64,000 nucleotides of DNA from Xenopus tropicalis. Lineage: Eukaryota > Chordata > Amphibia > Anura > Pipidae. The notes under the pieces were generated by a model, which did no database searches, was not told the origin of the DNA, and saw nothing but the letters and a program-made list of their open reading frames with translations. Of the stretch, positions 12,070 to 22,925 are shown piece after piece. The stretch covers positions 83,415,410 through 83,479,409 of the forward strand of contig NC_030683.2 in assembly GCF_000004195.4 (NCBI RefSeq). Reading direction: 5' to 3'. The position numbers were made by a program, and so were the translations under genes. Position 1 is the first letter of the stretch. Every line of letters starts with the position of its first letter.

Positions 12070-12410
12070 TAAAGGATCCCCCTAGTGACTTTAATCGCTT
12101 ACCTTTTACTGCGGGCTGGTGCCCCTGTTAGGAGAAAACTGCACCATCCCTGGGTACCTGCAGCAAGCGTTTCCTCTTTCTTCTTCCTTCTGTCTTCAGA
12201 ATCCCTGGGCCGCACATGCACAGTAGAGTGAAAAGCTGACTTTTTTGTTAATGTTCGGCTTTTCATTCTACCACACATGCAAAAGCATGCGAAGATGGGA
12301 GAAGGAAGAGGAAACACTCAGGTACCCCGGGCTGATGCGGTGTTCTCCTAACAGGAGCACCAGCCCAGGGTAAAAGGTAAGAGATTAAAGTCACTTGGGG
12401 GTGCCTAACA
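12070..12410. mobile_element. Palindromic MITE with about 130-bp arms
   Basis: The left arm (CCCCTAGTGACTTTAAT, TTACCTTTTACTGCGGGCTG, GTGCCCCTGTTAGGAGAA) is repeated inverted at the right (TTCTCCTAACAGGAGCAC, CAGCCCAGGGTAAAAGGTAA, ATTAAAGTCACTTGGGGGTG). The loop includes an inverted TTCGGCTTTTCATTCTACC segment. Related half or whole copies are at 14514-14650 and 38937-39185. Confidence 0.8.
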
Positions 12411-12536
12411 CTTTGGCACCCTCAAGTGACTTAGCCTTTCCTTCTCCTTGAAGTGAAAAAGTATAGCCATCTCTTCCCCATTCAAACAAGTGATTCCATG
12501 GCTTCCAATACAATTGTATTTCAATTAGTAGTAAAT

Positions 12537-12861
12537 TACAGTATATACTTGAGTATAAGCTGAGTTTTTCAGCACCAAAAATGTGCTGAAAAAAAATCAC
12601 CCTCGGCTTATACTCGAATCAGGTGCAAGATTTTTTTTTGTGTGATACCCTGCCAGCGGTTCCTGTTTTACTGTTTGCTTTTATTTGAATTTATGTATAT
12701 TATGTATACTCTTGAAGGTGTCAGGGGGTCTTTGTGTGCTGTTTATTCACTTTGAAAAAGGCTATTAATTATTATTAATTACCGGTACCATAAGTTACAC
12801 ACATACAATACAGTATAGAACTTATATATTCGGATCGGCTTATACTCGAGTATATACGGTA
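12537..12861. mobile_element. TA-flanked MITE, GTATATACTCGAGTATAAGC ends
   Basis: The left terminus CAGTATATACTTGAGTATAA and the right terminus TTATACTCGAGTATATACGG are inverted and bounded by TA dinucleotides (12537-12538 and 12860-12861). A sub-terminal hairpin TTTTTCAGCAC...GTGCTGAAAAA is at 12566-12592. A TA target duplication points to a Tc1/mariner-type transposase acting in trans. The element is non-coding. Confidence 0.75.
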
Positions 12862-13213
12862 TTTACTATGGCCCTTTTAGGTATAAGAAGTATTATAGTT
12901 AAAGTCCATGCATATAATAAAGGTATCTAGAGCCCAGAAAGCAGATGGAGACCTTTTCATCTTTCACATGTAAAGAGGTCCTGTGTAGCAGAAGCCTTTG
13001 AAGAATGAAAAGACAATCATGGTCACACAAATATTAGAAATGCTGAAGTTGAAGTAGGCAGCTTGGATTATCATGTTCAAATATAAGACAAACTTATTTT
13101 AGGCATTAGAGATTTCTAAGACAGAGATCAGGTCTAGGTTTGAAAGATAAGGAAAGGTAAAAACTAAGTAAGCTTTATCAGAAAGTCTATGTAAATACAG
13201 CCATAATCACTCA

Positions 13214-13404
13214 CAGAAACGCTGCACTGAGTCCTCTATAAAAAGAAACACAGGATTTCTTGTCTCCTTTTTTGTAAACATGTTCTTCAGTATCTGACTT
13301 CCTCTCTCAGAAAAATCCTTCATTCCCGGGGCCAGAGTCTGCGCAGCTCTCTCGATTCTCCTGCTTCCCCTCCCATAAGAATTCATAAAACTCACTCCCC
13401 CCAA
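13214..13404 (-). other. Weak candidate coding exon
   Basis: A minus-strand frame of about 63 codons from an ATG at 13404 (an inner ATG at 13323 in the context GGGAATGAAGG) runs to GTTTCT, followed directly by GTGAGT (13213-13208), a consensus-like 5' splice site. The peptide is basic then mixed (GRGSRRIERAAQTLAPG, KDFSERGSQILKNMF) and not low-complexity. No domain is recognised, no acceptor or downstream exon was found, and a chance frame of this size is quite possible. This is only a lead for transcript evidence. Confidence 0.15.
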
Positions 13405-13670
13405 ATTAGGAATGTGTAATCTGAATGGCTAGAGCTGCAGCAGGATTCTATGAAGACCAAGCTAAAAGTAGGGACCAATCAGTCGTTCAAGATTAGTATG
13501 GTACCTATAACAGAATGAACAGTTCACCGAGACTTGGACATAACATTTTGAAATAGGCACTGCCTATGGTTATGATTTCAAAGATCTGCTTGCAAACCTA
13601 GATAAGAAAATGTGCAAGATACATGCTGACACTGTTTTTTTAAAGAAAATATATGTACAGAACATGTGTA

Positions 13671-14174
13671 CACATATGTAGCCTAGGACCTATTGGATTG
13701 GCACTGATAGATTCTTTCACTTTCATTCTTAAAATACTCCAGTTTAGAAATGCATAAACTGGAGAAAACACTCCCAACCTGCATTTTATTTCAGCCATTT
13801 GCCTGTGTTAAAGACTTATCTAAAACATTAGAAATACTAAAATTAACATTTTAGTTTTCCTTTTCTCATAATATCTATTGTCAGCACATAGTGGTTTCCT
13901 AGTAAAGACTTTTCACCTGTACTGTAGTGATGGCTCCTTCCCAGAGATAAGAATTCAAATACTAGATCATTACCCTAGTTTAGCTGTTCCAGGCTACCAC
14001 TGCTTTACTGAGCAATTATCGGCGCAATTGTGTACAAATATGTAGTCTGGGACCTATCAGATTGGCACTGGTGGATTCTTTCACTTTCATTCTTAAAATA
14101 TTCCTGTTTACTAATGCATAAACTGGGTATAACACTCCCAACCTGCATTTTATTTCAGCGATTTGCCTGTGTTA
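13671..14174 (+). repeat. Local direct duplication, about 140-bp units
   Basis: Copy 1 (13671-13811) and copy 2 (14034-14174) share ATTCTTTCACTTTCATTC, then CACTCCCAACCTGCATTTTA, with scattered substitutions. They are in direct orientation, offset about 363 bp. The DNA between them is unique. No gene is present. Confidence 0.8.
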
Positions 14175-14513
14175 ATATGCACACCGATACTCCAAAGAAT
14201 TTGGTGTTTTATTTTTATCACTTACATTCTTAAAATGCATTTTGTTAGAACAAGAGCTTCAATTTTCAGTCCCAACAATGCACATTAGTTATGTGTCCCT
14301 TCCAACAGAAACATACACATACCCTCCAGTGTGATCATATTACCAGTTAAAAGAAATGAATCAACTCTCTTTCTCTGTGCTATTGTGTTAAGGTAAGCAA
14401 CTGGTGTTTCTTTGCCTGCAATACTGTTCTCTGCTTCTCTACAGTATGTGCCAGTAGGGTTTACTATAAATAGGATCATTAAAAGAGAAGAAAAGGTATA
14501 ATCACTAGGGGTG

Positions 14514-14650
14514 CCAGAATGTTAGGCACCCCCAGTGATTCTTATTACTTATCTGATACCCTGGGCAGGTGCTCCTGTTAGCAGAAAACTGCACAAGCCC
14601 GGGCTACCCATAAGCGAGTGATTCTCTTCCTTCTTATGTCTTTACACAGC
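14514..14650. repeat. Half copy of the 12070 MITE family
   Basis: GTTAGGCACCCCCAGTGATT, then TACCCTGGGCAGGTGCTCCT and GTTAGCAGAAAACTGCAC match one arm of the palindromic element at 12070-12410. The second arm is absent. Confidence 0.65.
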
Positions 14651-14767
14651 TGTTTATGCTTTATCAGGGCAGACTACTTCTAGCAACTCTTGTGAGCATT
14701 AAGCAGGACTGTGAACAGCACATGTTACAGAGCTCTGGGTTTTTGTGTTTGTTAAGGCTGATATTAT

Positions 14768-14915
14768 GATGTGTGTGTGTGTGTGTGTATGTATGTATAT
14801 CTGATCGTGTGTATGTGTATCTAAGTGTGTGTGTGTATCTAAGTGTGTGTGTGTGTATGTGTATCTGAGTGTGTGCATATATCTCAGTGTGCGTGTCTGA
14901 GTGTATGTGTGCCTA
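14768..14915. repeat. GT-rich imperfect microsatellite
   Basis: Runs of (GT)n interrupted by ATCTAAGT and ATGTGTATCTGAGT units. The translated His/Thr-rich minus frame over it is an artefact. Confidence 0.9.
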
Positions 14916-14989
14916 TTGTTGCCAGTATTGCTGATTGTGACTGTATAAAGAGGACACAACAAAATAAAATACAAAAAGATGTACAACAT

Positions 14990-15470
14990 ATGACAATTTA
15001 ATGTAAATGTTTAATGTGACATTCATGGGCATGGCCAACATTTGCATGCCACTTTTTTGTGCACTGCATTCTCCCTAATACTTCTTTGCCAAATTAAAAT
15101 AATTTCTGCCCTAATTATTATCGCGTCATCATTAGACATTTACATTTGTACAGACTTTGTGCGTCAATCCTTGTGCATGCAATTTTCCTGATACTGCTAT
15201 AAAAGTCTGGTTGGTGGTCACTATATCTTTCTTTTATTAGTGGCAGAAGAGATGGTTTCTCTTTTATAATATCCTATAATACTACTTAAGTCTGCCAAGT
15301 GGGGTAACATAGTGTTGGGGGGGAGGGTTGCAGAGCTAATTTAAAAAATGAAATGTCAAAATGAGAATGAGGGACCAGAGAAAGGTAAAGAAAGAAGTGT
15401 AGAAGAAATGGAAAGCATAAAATAGTTGAAGTACATAATACTTGCATATTATAGATATAAATAAGGGTTT
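14990..15470. other. No gene recognised
   Basis: AT-rich DNA with a G11 tract interrupted by A near 15317. Nothing supportable was found. Confidence 0.45.
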
Positions 15471-15475
15471 AGTTT

Positions 15476-15728
15476 ATACAGGAATGGGACCTGTTATCCA
15501 GAATGCTGGGAGCTGGGTTTTTCCATAATTTGGATCTCCATACCTTAAATCTACTAAAAATAATTTAAATTAAATAATTTACCTTAAATACACCCATTAG
15601 GATTGTTTTTCCTCCAATAAGGAGGAAATCGGTATAAAAAATTTGAATTATTTGCTGGAATCAATGGGAAATGGCCTTCCCATAATTCGGAGCTTTCTGG
15701 ATAATGGGTTTCTGGATAACTGATCACA
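15476..15728. mobile_element. MITE with CTGTTATCC / GGATAAC ends
   Basis: The left end GGGACCTGTTATCCAGAA is inverted at the right as TTCTGGATAACTGATC, with inner arms TTCCATAATTTGGA / CCATAATTCGGAGC. It resembles a very common Xenopus inverted-repeat element. TSD not resolved. A half copy of the same family is at 22076-22240. Confidence 0.7.
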
Positions 15729-15729
15729 T

Positions 15730-17150
15730 ACTTGTAATAAATACACATTGAGTGCAGTGCTGTGCTTCTGTAAATTTTTAGCCAGGCAAACTGATGCACT
15801 TCGCATCCAGCAGGACAAATAAAATGTTTGATCGCTAGTCTGGGTAGCCTAGTTGTTTGGTCACTACCTGTTACCCTTCTCAAAGGCAACAAACCGTGAG
15901 TGCAGTTTTTTAGCATTTATATAGCGTGGAGTGCTTATTTCAAGTTCGCCAAGCAAGCAGATATTTTCCGAATCTTCTCTCAATATGCCCATCTAAGGTG
16001 GGCAATAATGGGGTAATTCGATTGATTGGCCCTAGGGCCAAATGATAAAATTAAAAAAACAGGTATATGGCTGGACTGAAGACTGAAACTCAGCTCCTAA
16101 CCTCCCATTCTGAGCTTAGCTTAACCATTACAGTGCTCAAACAAAGTAGAACTTTTATCAAAGACAGTTTTGCCTGTGTGAGCTTTGATCCTTGATGAAA
16201 TTCATGCCGAATAAGGGTTATTGTTTGTGTATGCTGTTTACATACACAAACTGATGATGCAGTTGCAGAAAAATGGCTGCTGGGGAAGGGGATATATACA
16301 GTATGCAGTACAATGATGCCATTTGGATGGGGGAGACTTGCCCAACTGATATAGGAAAATGTAGGGTTTACATGTTCTTTAAGGTATGTACAAATAAACC
16401 GAGTGTGGCTCATGAGTTAGAAAGGTTGGAGATCCCTGATATAGCAGCTTCAGAGCTCCAATCTGATGTGTTCTAATGTTCATTGTTTTAATAAGGACTT
16501 ACAACCAAATAAGAAAAACAACACCTTACTAGAATAATCTAGTTGGTGCTTCAGTCAAATATTACAGCTGCATTTGGCTGCTTGACAATGATAAACGAAG
16601 TACAAGTTACAAAATACTGATACACGGTGTATAAAACACTGTACAGCTGGCGGTGATTATAAATGATCCACTGACTATTTAGCTTGGTTGTATCAAGCAT
16701 CCTCGACCCCCGCAGTCCTACTTCTTACCATGCATGTCATATTTAAAATCTTTTGATGGAACCCCTGGCTAGTAGGGTAAGCTTAATAATGTAGGATCTG
16801 ATTTACCAATGTATCCAATTTTGCATTGTAGAAAATGTGCCCCCTCCCCCATCTAATTGCTATAATTTTTTAGGCACAGTACAACAGTGTTTTAAATTTG
16901 ACTCTTGCATGATTTGTGGAAATAAGTTCATCTAAAGCCCCCTGTATACACACCTGGGGTGTTAATAATGTAACTCAAATTTCTCTACTAGGGGGGGTTA
17001 TAACCTCAGAGGAAAACAAAGCCACCTGTGGGCAGAACCAGTCCATATGCAGGAAATCTGCCCCTCCCATACAGCTACAGCATTTTGCCTCTGAATTGTG
17101 TCCCATAGACCTCATTCATACAGGTGTAGGGTAGGGTGGTTCATTTATTT
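15730..17150. other. Non-coding stretch
   Basis: No repeat ends, tRNA or convincing frame. The 107-codon minus frame at 16090-16413 has no domain. Confidence 0.45.
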
Positions 17151-18880
17151 AAACTGGATACATCTATGACTATTGGAAAATGAATAGTTATAGGCTCTAT
17201 CTATGACCTCTTCCAGTCCTACTCTGTAAGATCTGGGACACTACTCCACCATTTCTTATAGGCTGTTTGGAAGGGTAGCAGAGTGGTTTGCAACAGGAGC
17301 TTTTATATTTTTGGTGTTGTTTAAGTATCGATGGGGACAAGAGTGCAATTTCGAATTGGGGTTGAATGAGTTGTACATTGACCATACAAAATTGTCCAAT
17401 AAGGTGGAAAAAGTATGCTTTGCAAATAGGGGATGGTAAATTTGATGATACAATTAGTTGTTGTTGTTGTGATATAGCTTATAATGTGTTTATACCCTCT
17501 AGTGATTCAACCATTAATGCCTACAGAGTTGTATTTATATTATAAGGGTCTTGCTAAACCTATCATCTGATGGGTTTTGTATCTGATTTGCCAAGTAGCA
17601 GAGATATTGTTTCAGTAGTCCCAGTGGCCCATATCTTGCAAGGGAGTCAATTTATGCCAGGCATTTCTTGGTACCTTCCCTCCTTATACAAAATTTATTA
17701 GAGCCTTATTGATAGGTTTAAAGAAAGTCCTGGCGAGGAAAATGAGGGAGTTATGGAATAGGTAGAGAAAGTGGGTAGATATACCATTTAAAATATGTTG
17801 ATTTTCCCCCAGAGTGTTAGGGGGAATTTGAACCACAAAGGAAGAGTATTGTTCAGAGAGAATGTAACTGGCTCTAAGTTGTAAGCTATGTAAGTGGTAA
17901 GATCAATGTAGGAAAAAGTTTCGACTCTCACTAGGGGAGTCTCCTATGTTAGGATGGGAAGGGGTGTCAGATTAACTTGAAGTAGAGAGGACTAAGAGGT
18001 TCCCAAAGTGTTAACTAATGTTGGCTAGAGCAGTTGGGGGGCTCTGTGTTGGCCAGACATACGAGAAGGTTGTTCGTGTGTAGTGAGCCCCTTTCCTTCA
18101 CTGGTCTGAGACACCAGCCCTCCAGGTTTGTGGATTATTTAATTAGGATAGCAAGGGGCTCAATGGCTAGAGCAAAAAGTAACAGTGAGAGCTGGCACCA
18201 CTGTATGGTGGGTGGAACAGTCAAAAGTGTTCTGTTCTTTCTAATCCATGCTATGCAGAGTAGAACAAGCAAATTCAGGTGGACCAGGTCTAAATATAAC
18301 TTAGATCAGCCTGCCTGCTAGCTAATACTTTGGCTAGTATCTTGGCGTCTGTATTATTGCATCTAAATAGTAAGCTGGCAAAGGCAGGTCTTTTGTAGCT
18401 ACTGTGGTTAAGGAGGAGAGGCACTAATTGGTTAAAGAGGCCTTTGAATAAGTCAACATCCGTCTTTACCAGGGCTAGAGAGTTAATTGCTTGTTGCAGA
18501 TCTTGTTTAGTAATAGGGGAGTCAAGTGCTTCTCTTTGGTTTACTGTCATCCTAGGATTGGGACTAAGATAACATGTCACTGTTTGTCAGAGTTGGAATA
18601 AGTGGTGTGAGCTGCATATAGTTTTCTATAATGTTTTGCAAATGCCTCAATTATCTTCTGCCATCTGGAGTCACAATAGTTGAAAGGACTGATGAGGGGT
18701 TTTGTAACCGGGTCAAGCAGACCAGGGTCCTGCTGCTTCTGCCCCCAGTTTCAAAAGTATGCTGTTATAATATAGTAAAATAGGGCCTTTCGTATGAAGA
18801 AAACTTTGTTTTCTGGCCAGTATGTGGTGAAAGCCCACCATTTTGCTTTAGGTTAGTGGATTATTATTATCAATGTAGGC
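17150..18880 (-). pseudogene. Decayed L1-like LINE ORF2 (reverse transcriptase) fragment
   Basis: Reading the minus strand from 18880 down, pieces of an L1-type polymerase appear in the expected order across several frames. They are an IEAFAKHYRKLYAAHTTYSN-like linker (about 18640), SPITKQDLQQAINSLALVK (about 18520-18460, the L1 'PIT..EL..AI..L' box), AKILAKVLASRQ (about 18340, motif before palm), AIEPLAILIK (about 18160), and the catalytic box region SLHTNNLLVCLANTEP (about 18085), where SLYADD would be expected. Downstream pieces (HFLYLFHNSLIFLARTFFK, about 17740) match the thumb. Many stops, frameshifts and deletions are present, so it is dead. The 5' part and 3' UTR are not delimited. Tx1-like clades are possible alternatives. 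Confidence 0.72.
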
Positions 18881-18884
18881 AGGT

Positions 18885-20814
18885 TCAGCCTCCTCCAGAT
18901 GTTCTTAGACTTCTACCTCCTTGACCTTAGATTTTTTCCTAGCGCAGTTTAAAGCACTAATCTTCTTATATGGATTACAAATATGCAGACACAAACAGAA
19001 ATTTTAAAACCTTTTCACACAAGCAAAATTGTTGCTGTCATTCTGCTTTCATAATGTTTTGCTTTCAATATTTAGTTTTCATTATTATCTGATATGCCTG
19101 TTTCCATTAAAACCTTTTAAAAGTTATTAAGATTTACAGACGGTGGCCGCTTCCTAACAACATTAGTAGTCCCTTCAATAAATCACAGTGAACTGGCCTT
19201 TAAAGAGCCATTATGCATTAATAATTTTACCTTATATCTGTCTGTTGCAAAGATTAACATATATTTTGGTATTTTGTTTTTCTTTATTTCCTTTATTGTC
19301 GATGAATACAGAAACCCACAGCTCTTCTTTTGTGCATTTTTACTACCTTAAATGATATCATCAATGGAAATTGTCAAGTGAATTCAATATAATTCCAATA
19401 GACTTGTGGCCATTAGGAAAGGGACCAAAAGGATTATACTCGCTAAAAAAGGGGTGTCAGCAAGGACTTCTGTAAATAAAATATCATCCTAATTCAGCCG
19501 GAATAAGCCAAGAACAAGGGTTTTTAATTAGAATAGCAGAGAAAGGAGTGGATTTTTTCCTATATTTGTGAAACCAACAAGTCTTGGCCAATCTAAGAAT
19601 ATGATTGTAGAGAATTAATGGTAACTGCTGCGAAGGCTATGCTGGACACTAACCTAATAAAAGTTCAACCAATAAATTAAAAAGCTTGTTGTTGTGGGTC
19701 TATGAAGATCAAAATATTACAAATGTGTGTTTAGACAGTGAAGAAAATGCCATGATGGTTCGAGTGGAGAAGATTTTAAAAGAAAGTTATGATGTTATTG
19801 CTTATGAGAAAAATGACAGATGAAAAAGAAGCATTGTGCTTTGCATTCCAAATTGTGTCCAAGTGTCTTCAGAGAAGTATAGTTAATGCAGAGTGTAGCC
19901 ACTATGTGTGCTTGATATATACTGGTATGTTGGTTACCTATATAGGCCATTTAACTTCATATCGAAGAAGTAGACACTTCTCCAAAAACAACATTATCTG
20001 ACTATATGACTTCACAATAAACTGTTTTGTAAGTGTGGAGTGAAAAAGAAATGGAAATTGTAGGTGGTAATTTTTGCATTAAAAAGGCAACTAAAGCCCA
20101 GAGTAAAGTTAATCTTTAGGCTTTTGTATTATATAATTAGGTTTTAGTCCTGCTTCTCATGACAAGCATATCTTGGCCTAATGAGTTACTGCACCCGATT
20201 GTAAGATGACCCACTGTTCCTTCTTGATAAAAGCTAGGGTGCCAGGATCCATCCAACTCAAACCCTGGTGTGTTTGGTGAGGATTTTCTGCATTATTCTC
20301 TTGAGCCACTGAAGGGTTCTGGATTGTGGTGTTGGAAACTGCTTTGATAAACTTCTTTTTACTGATTCTGCTGTCTCCTTCTCTTAGTCTACACCAGCTG
20401 CTGAAAGTTGTCTAATTAAGGGCATTTATAAGCCTCCTTTGTGCTACTGCCTGTTGCTTGGTCATTGAGCTTTTTAGCTGAGATCTAGCCCTTTACCATT
20501 TGTTGAGCTCCATGACTGTTACCTGCTTGTCCCTGAGCCTTGCCTTTGTCCCTGTTCCTTGCCTGTTTCTGTTGATTTACTGGTGTTGACCTCTTGCCTG
20601 CCTGGCCATTTCAGCAGATTGTCTTTGGCACTAGCTACTAGCATTATACAGCATATGGACTCCAGCTTGTCATTATGCAGCATACGGTTATCTGACAGGG
20701 ATAGCAAAGAAAGAGGGAAATAAAAAAAACTTATTTTCACTTGACAAATATTAAGAAATTTTAAACAAAGGTCATATTTTAATCTACTTCGAAGTAGATT
20801 CTTCCTTTACTTTA
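18885..20814. other. Unique AT-rich stretch, possible conserved non-coding DNA
   Basis: No gene or transposon end is recognised. The part at about 19080-19290 is rich in ATTA/TAAT words with few simple repeats (for example GCCATTATGCATTAATAAT) and could be regulatory. That is inference from texture only. Confidence 0.3.
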
Positions 20815-21481
20815 TACCGTATTTTTCGCCATATAAGACGCTCCGGAATATAAGACGCACCCAATTTTAAAGGAGGAAAATCTGGAAAAAAAAGATTCTG
20901 AACCAAATCAATTGAGTAACCTGAAGCTCTTGAATCACCATCTATATTTCCCCCAAAATAAATCAGTTCTAAATCACCAACAGCTTAAGATCGTACACTA
21001 AACTCCCCTCCCAATGCAGTCCCCATGCTCCTCACATACAATGCGTGTAAACTATATACTACTACTTTATACTCACATATAGGTGCCCCAACAAGTTCCC
21101 CGTGCTCCTTATTTTCCCCTAAACGCGAAGCCGTGCGCCCGTCCATCCACGGGGGGTGTGTGTTCTTGGGTGCTGTAGTATATAGTAGGCGCCTACAGTC
21201 CCCGGAGCGTGCTGCCGTATTGACTCACATATAGGTGCCCTGTTCCCCATGCTCCTCATATTCCCCAGAGCGAAGTGGTGCGCATGCGCGCCTGTGCACC
21301 CGCCGGCGGGTGCACGGGCGTGCGTGCGCACGGCTTCCCTCTGGGGAATATGAGGAGCGCGGGGAACAGGGCACCTATATGTGAGTCAATATTTGTCGTA
21401 TTTGCCTTATAAGACGCACCAACTTTTCCCCCCCAGTCTTGGGGAAGAAAAAGTGCGTTTTATACGGCGAAAAATACGGTA
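20815..21481. mobile_element. TA-flanked MITE with CCGTATTTTTCGCC ends
   Basis: CCGTATTTTTCGCCATATAA (20817 onward) and the inverse ending GGCGAAAAATACGG (21466-21479) are bounded by TA (20815-20816 and 21480-21481). The next segment, AAGACGC, is also shared in inverse form with the right arm. The interior contains an unusual GC-rich hairpin (separate entry). There is no transposase. The TA duplication suggests a Tc1/mariner-like mover. It is about 663 bp long. Confidence 0.8.
21219..21390. repeat. Long GC-rich inverted repeat inside the TA MITE
   Basis: The left arm from ATTGACTCACATATAGGTGC through CTCCTCATATTCCCCAGAG is matched by CTCTGGGGAATATGAGGAG through GCACCTATATGTGAGTCAAT. The arms are about 70-85 bp and the centre reads GTGCACCCGCCGGCGGGTGC, itself a palindrome. 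A third, direct copy of the arm start is at 21071-21110, and a short palindrome GTAGGCGCCTAC is at 21186-21197. Confidence 0.88.
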
Positions 21482-21487
21482 AGTCTT

Positions 21488-21663
21488 TTGCTGTGTAAAA
21501 AGTGGAGTAAAATATTACCAGTGATGTTGCTCATAGCAGCCAATCAGATGCTTTGCTTTGGTTTTCTAACTGTTGAAAACTATTTGCTGATTGGTTTGCC
21601 TTGGGCAACATCACCGTTATTGCTTCACTCCACTTTTTACATAGCATGATAAAAATACCCCAT
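21488..21663. mobile_element. Palindromic MITE (AAAAAGTGGAGT arms)
   Basis: GTGTAAAAAGTGGAGTAAAA and GTGATGTTGCTCATAGCAGC are inverted at the right (GGGCAACATCACCG, then CACTCCACTTTTTACATAGC). It belongs to the family of 9800-9936 and directly follows the TA MITE. Confidence 0.8.
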
Positions 21664-22075
21664 AGACTCTGATGTACTTAGTATAAACGTGAAAAAGATC
21701 ACACTAAAACAGTCTATTTTCTGTCCCAATAAACAGGTGGTTGCTGCTACAACCAGAGATTCAATTATTTTGTCCACTACATGTGGAGAAAAATGTGAAC
21801 ATGGTGATTTTTATTCTTTGGTTAGTTAGAAAGAGTTTCAAGCAAAGAGTCTATATAGTAAAACATTTATTGGCTTATTTACTCTAAACTGCAAATTGTA
21901 TCTTTTATTTAGCTGCAAAGTTACAGCTTGCTTTTACAGGAGAAAATCCCATTATGCACTATAACCCATTGTTTGAAAAAGAAAAGATTGCCTGTAAAAA
22001 AACAATTTCTTTAGATCTGTTAAACCACAAAGTAGAATACTGTATATCTTCTGTGAAGGAGTGAAAATGTGTATA

Positions 22076-22240
22076 TAGGTATGGAATCTGTTACCCGGAA
22101 GCTCTGAATTATGGAAAAGTTATATCCCTTTGACACAATTTTAATATAATAATTCAAAATTGAAAAACATATTTCCTTTTTGCCTAAATTTAATGTTAAA
22201 ATATTTATTTTTTAAACTTTTCTGTTTCTCTTTAAATTAA
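22076..22240 (+). repeat. Half copy of the 15476 MITE family
   Basis: TAGGTATGGAATCTGTTACC, then GGAAGCTCTGAATTATGGAA and an AATAATTCAAAATTG word, match one end of the element at 15476-15728. No opposite end is seen. Confidence 0.6.
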
Positions 22241-22576
22241 GCAATTTTACAATATCTGGTTGCAACATTATCTGCATAACAATTGGCACATTTTATGTAG
22301 AACACAAATCTACCAGGGCCATTTTCAGATCCATTTGTGTCTGCCACGATCACATGCCCTATTCTCAGAATGGCACCCCACTTGTCATGCTTTATTTTCC
22401 TTTCCATGCTCCACTCTGTCTTCTTTCATTTGTCTTCTTTCTTCTCTTTTTTACATCTATTCTTGTGCTTCTAAACCTTTTCCTTACTTCTTCTTTCCCC
22501 CTTTGCTTCTCTCCATTATTTACTTTCCCTTATTATTTCACCATACCTCTTAACTTGTCTTCATGAAAAATATTCA
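22241..22576. other. Pyrimidine-rich non-coding DNA
   Basis: The plus strand at 22370-22560 is C/T-rich. The two overlapping frames there translate to Ser/Phe/Leu-rich sequence and are not credible genes. Confidence 0.5.
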
Positions 22577-22925
22577 GAAAAATTCTGGCCCTCACTACCA
22601 CCAAAGTTGGACAGCACTGCATTAGATAGCTTCAAGAAGGGGTTAGATGGCTTTTTAGCAAGTAATGAAATACAGAGTTATTTAAGACAGTCCATAGTTC
22701 AAGTTGATCCAGAGACTGGTCCGATTGCCATTTTGGAGTTAGGAAAGAATTTTTTCCCCCCTGTGCCAAAATGGAGAGGCTTCAGAAGGGGGTTTTGCCT
22801 TTCTCTGGATCAACTAGAAGTTAGGCAGGTTATATATAGGCATGAAAGGCTGAACTTAATGGATGTGTGTCTTTTTTCAACTTACTTACTGTGTTACTAT
22901 GTTACTTTGTAACACTATGTAGGAT
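22577..22925 (+). mobile_element. CR1-type LINE 3' fragment
   Basis: It encodes the end of the CR1 protein (residues DSFKKGLDGFLAS at about 22627) and continues through the 3' UTR (AGTTGATCCAGAGACTGGTC, then TGGATCAACTAGAAGTTAGG) to a short octamer tail (GTTACTATGTTACTT, about 22890). It matches the ends of the CR1 copies at 52.1 and 57.6 kb but is more diverged. It is severely 5'-truncated, as is usual for CR1. Confidence 0.85.

Noticed and set aside
14699..14989. His/Thr-rich 96-codon frame
   Set aside because: Produced by the GT-rich microsatellite.
22260..22566. Two overlapping frames of 70-97 codons
   Set aside because: C/T-rich low-complexity translation (Phe, Ser, Leu), no signal or domain.
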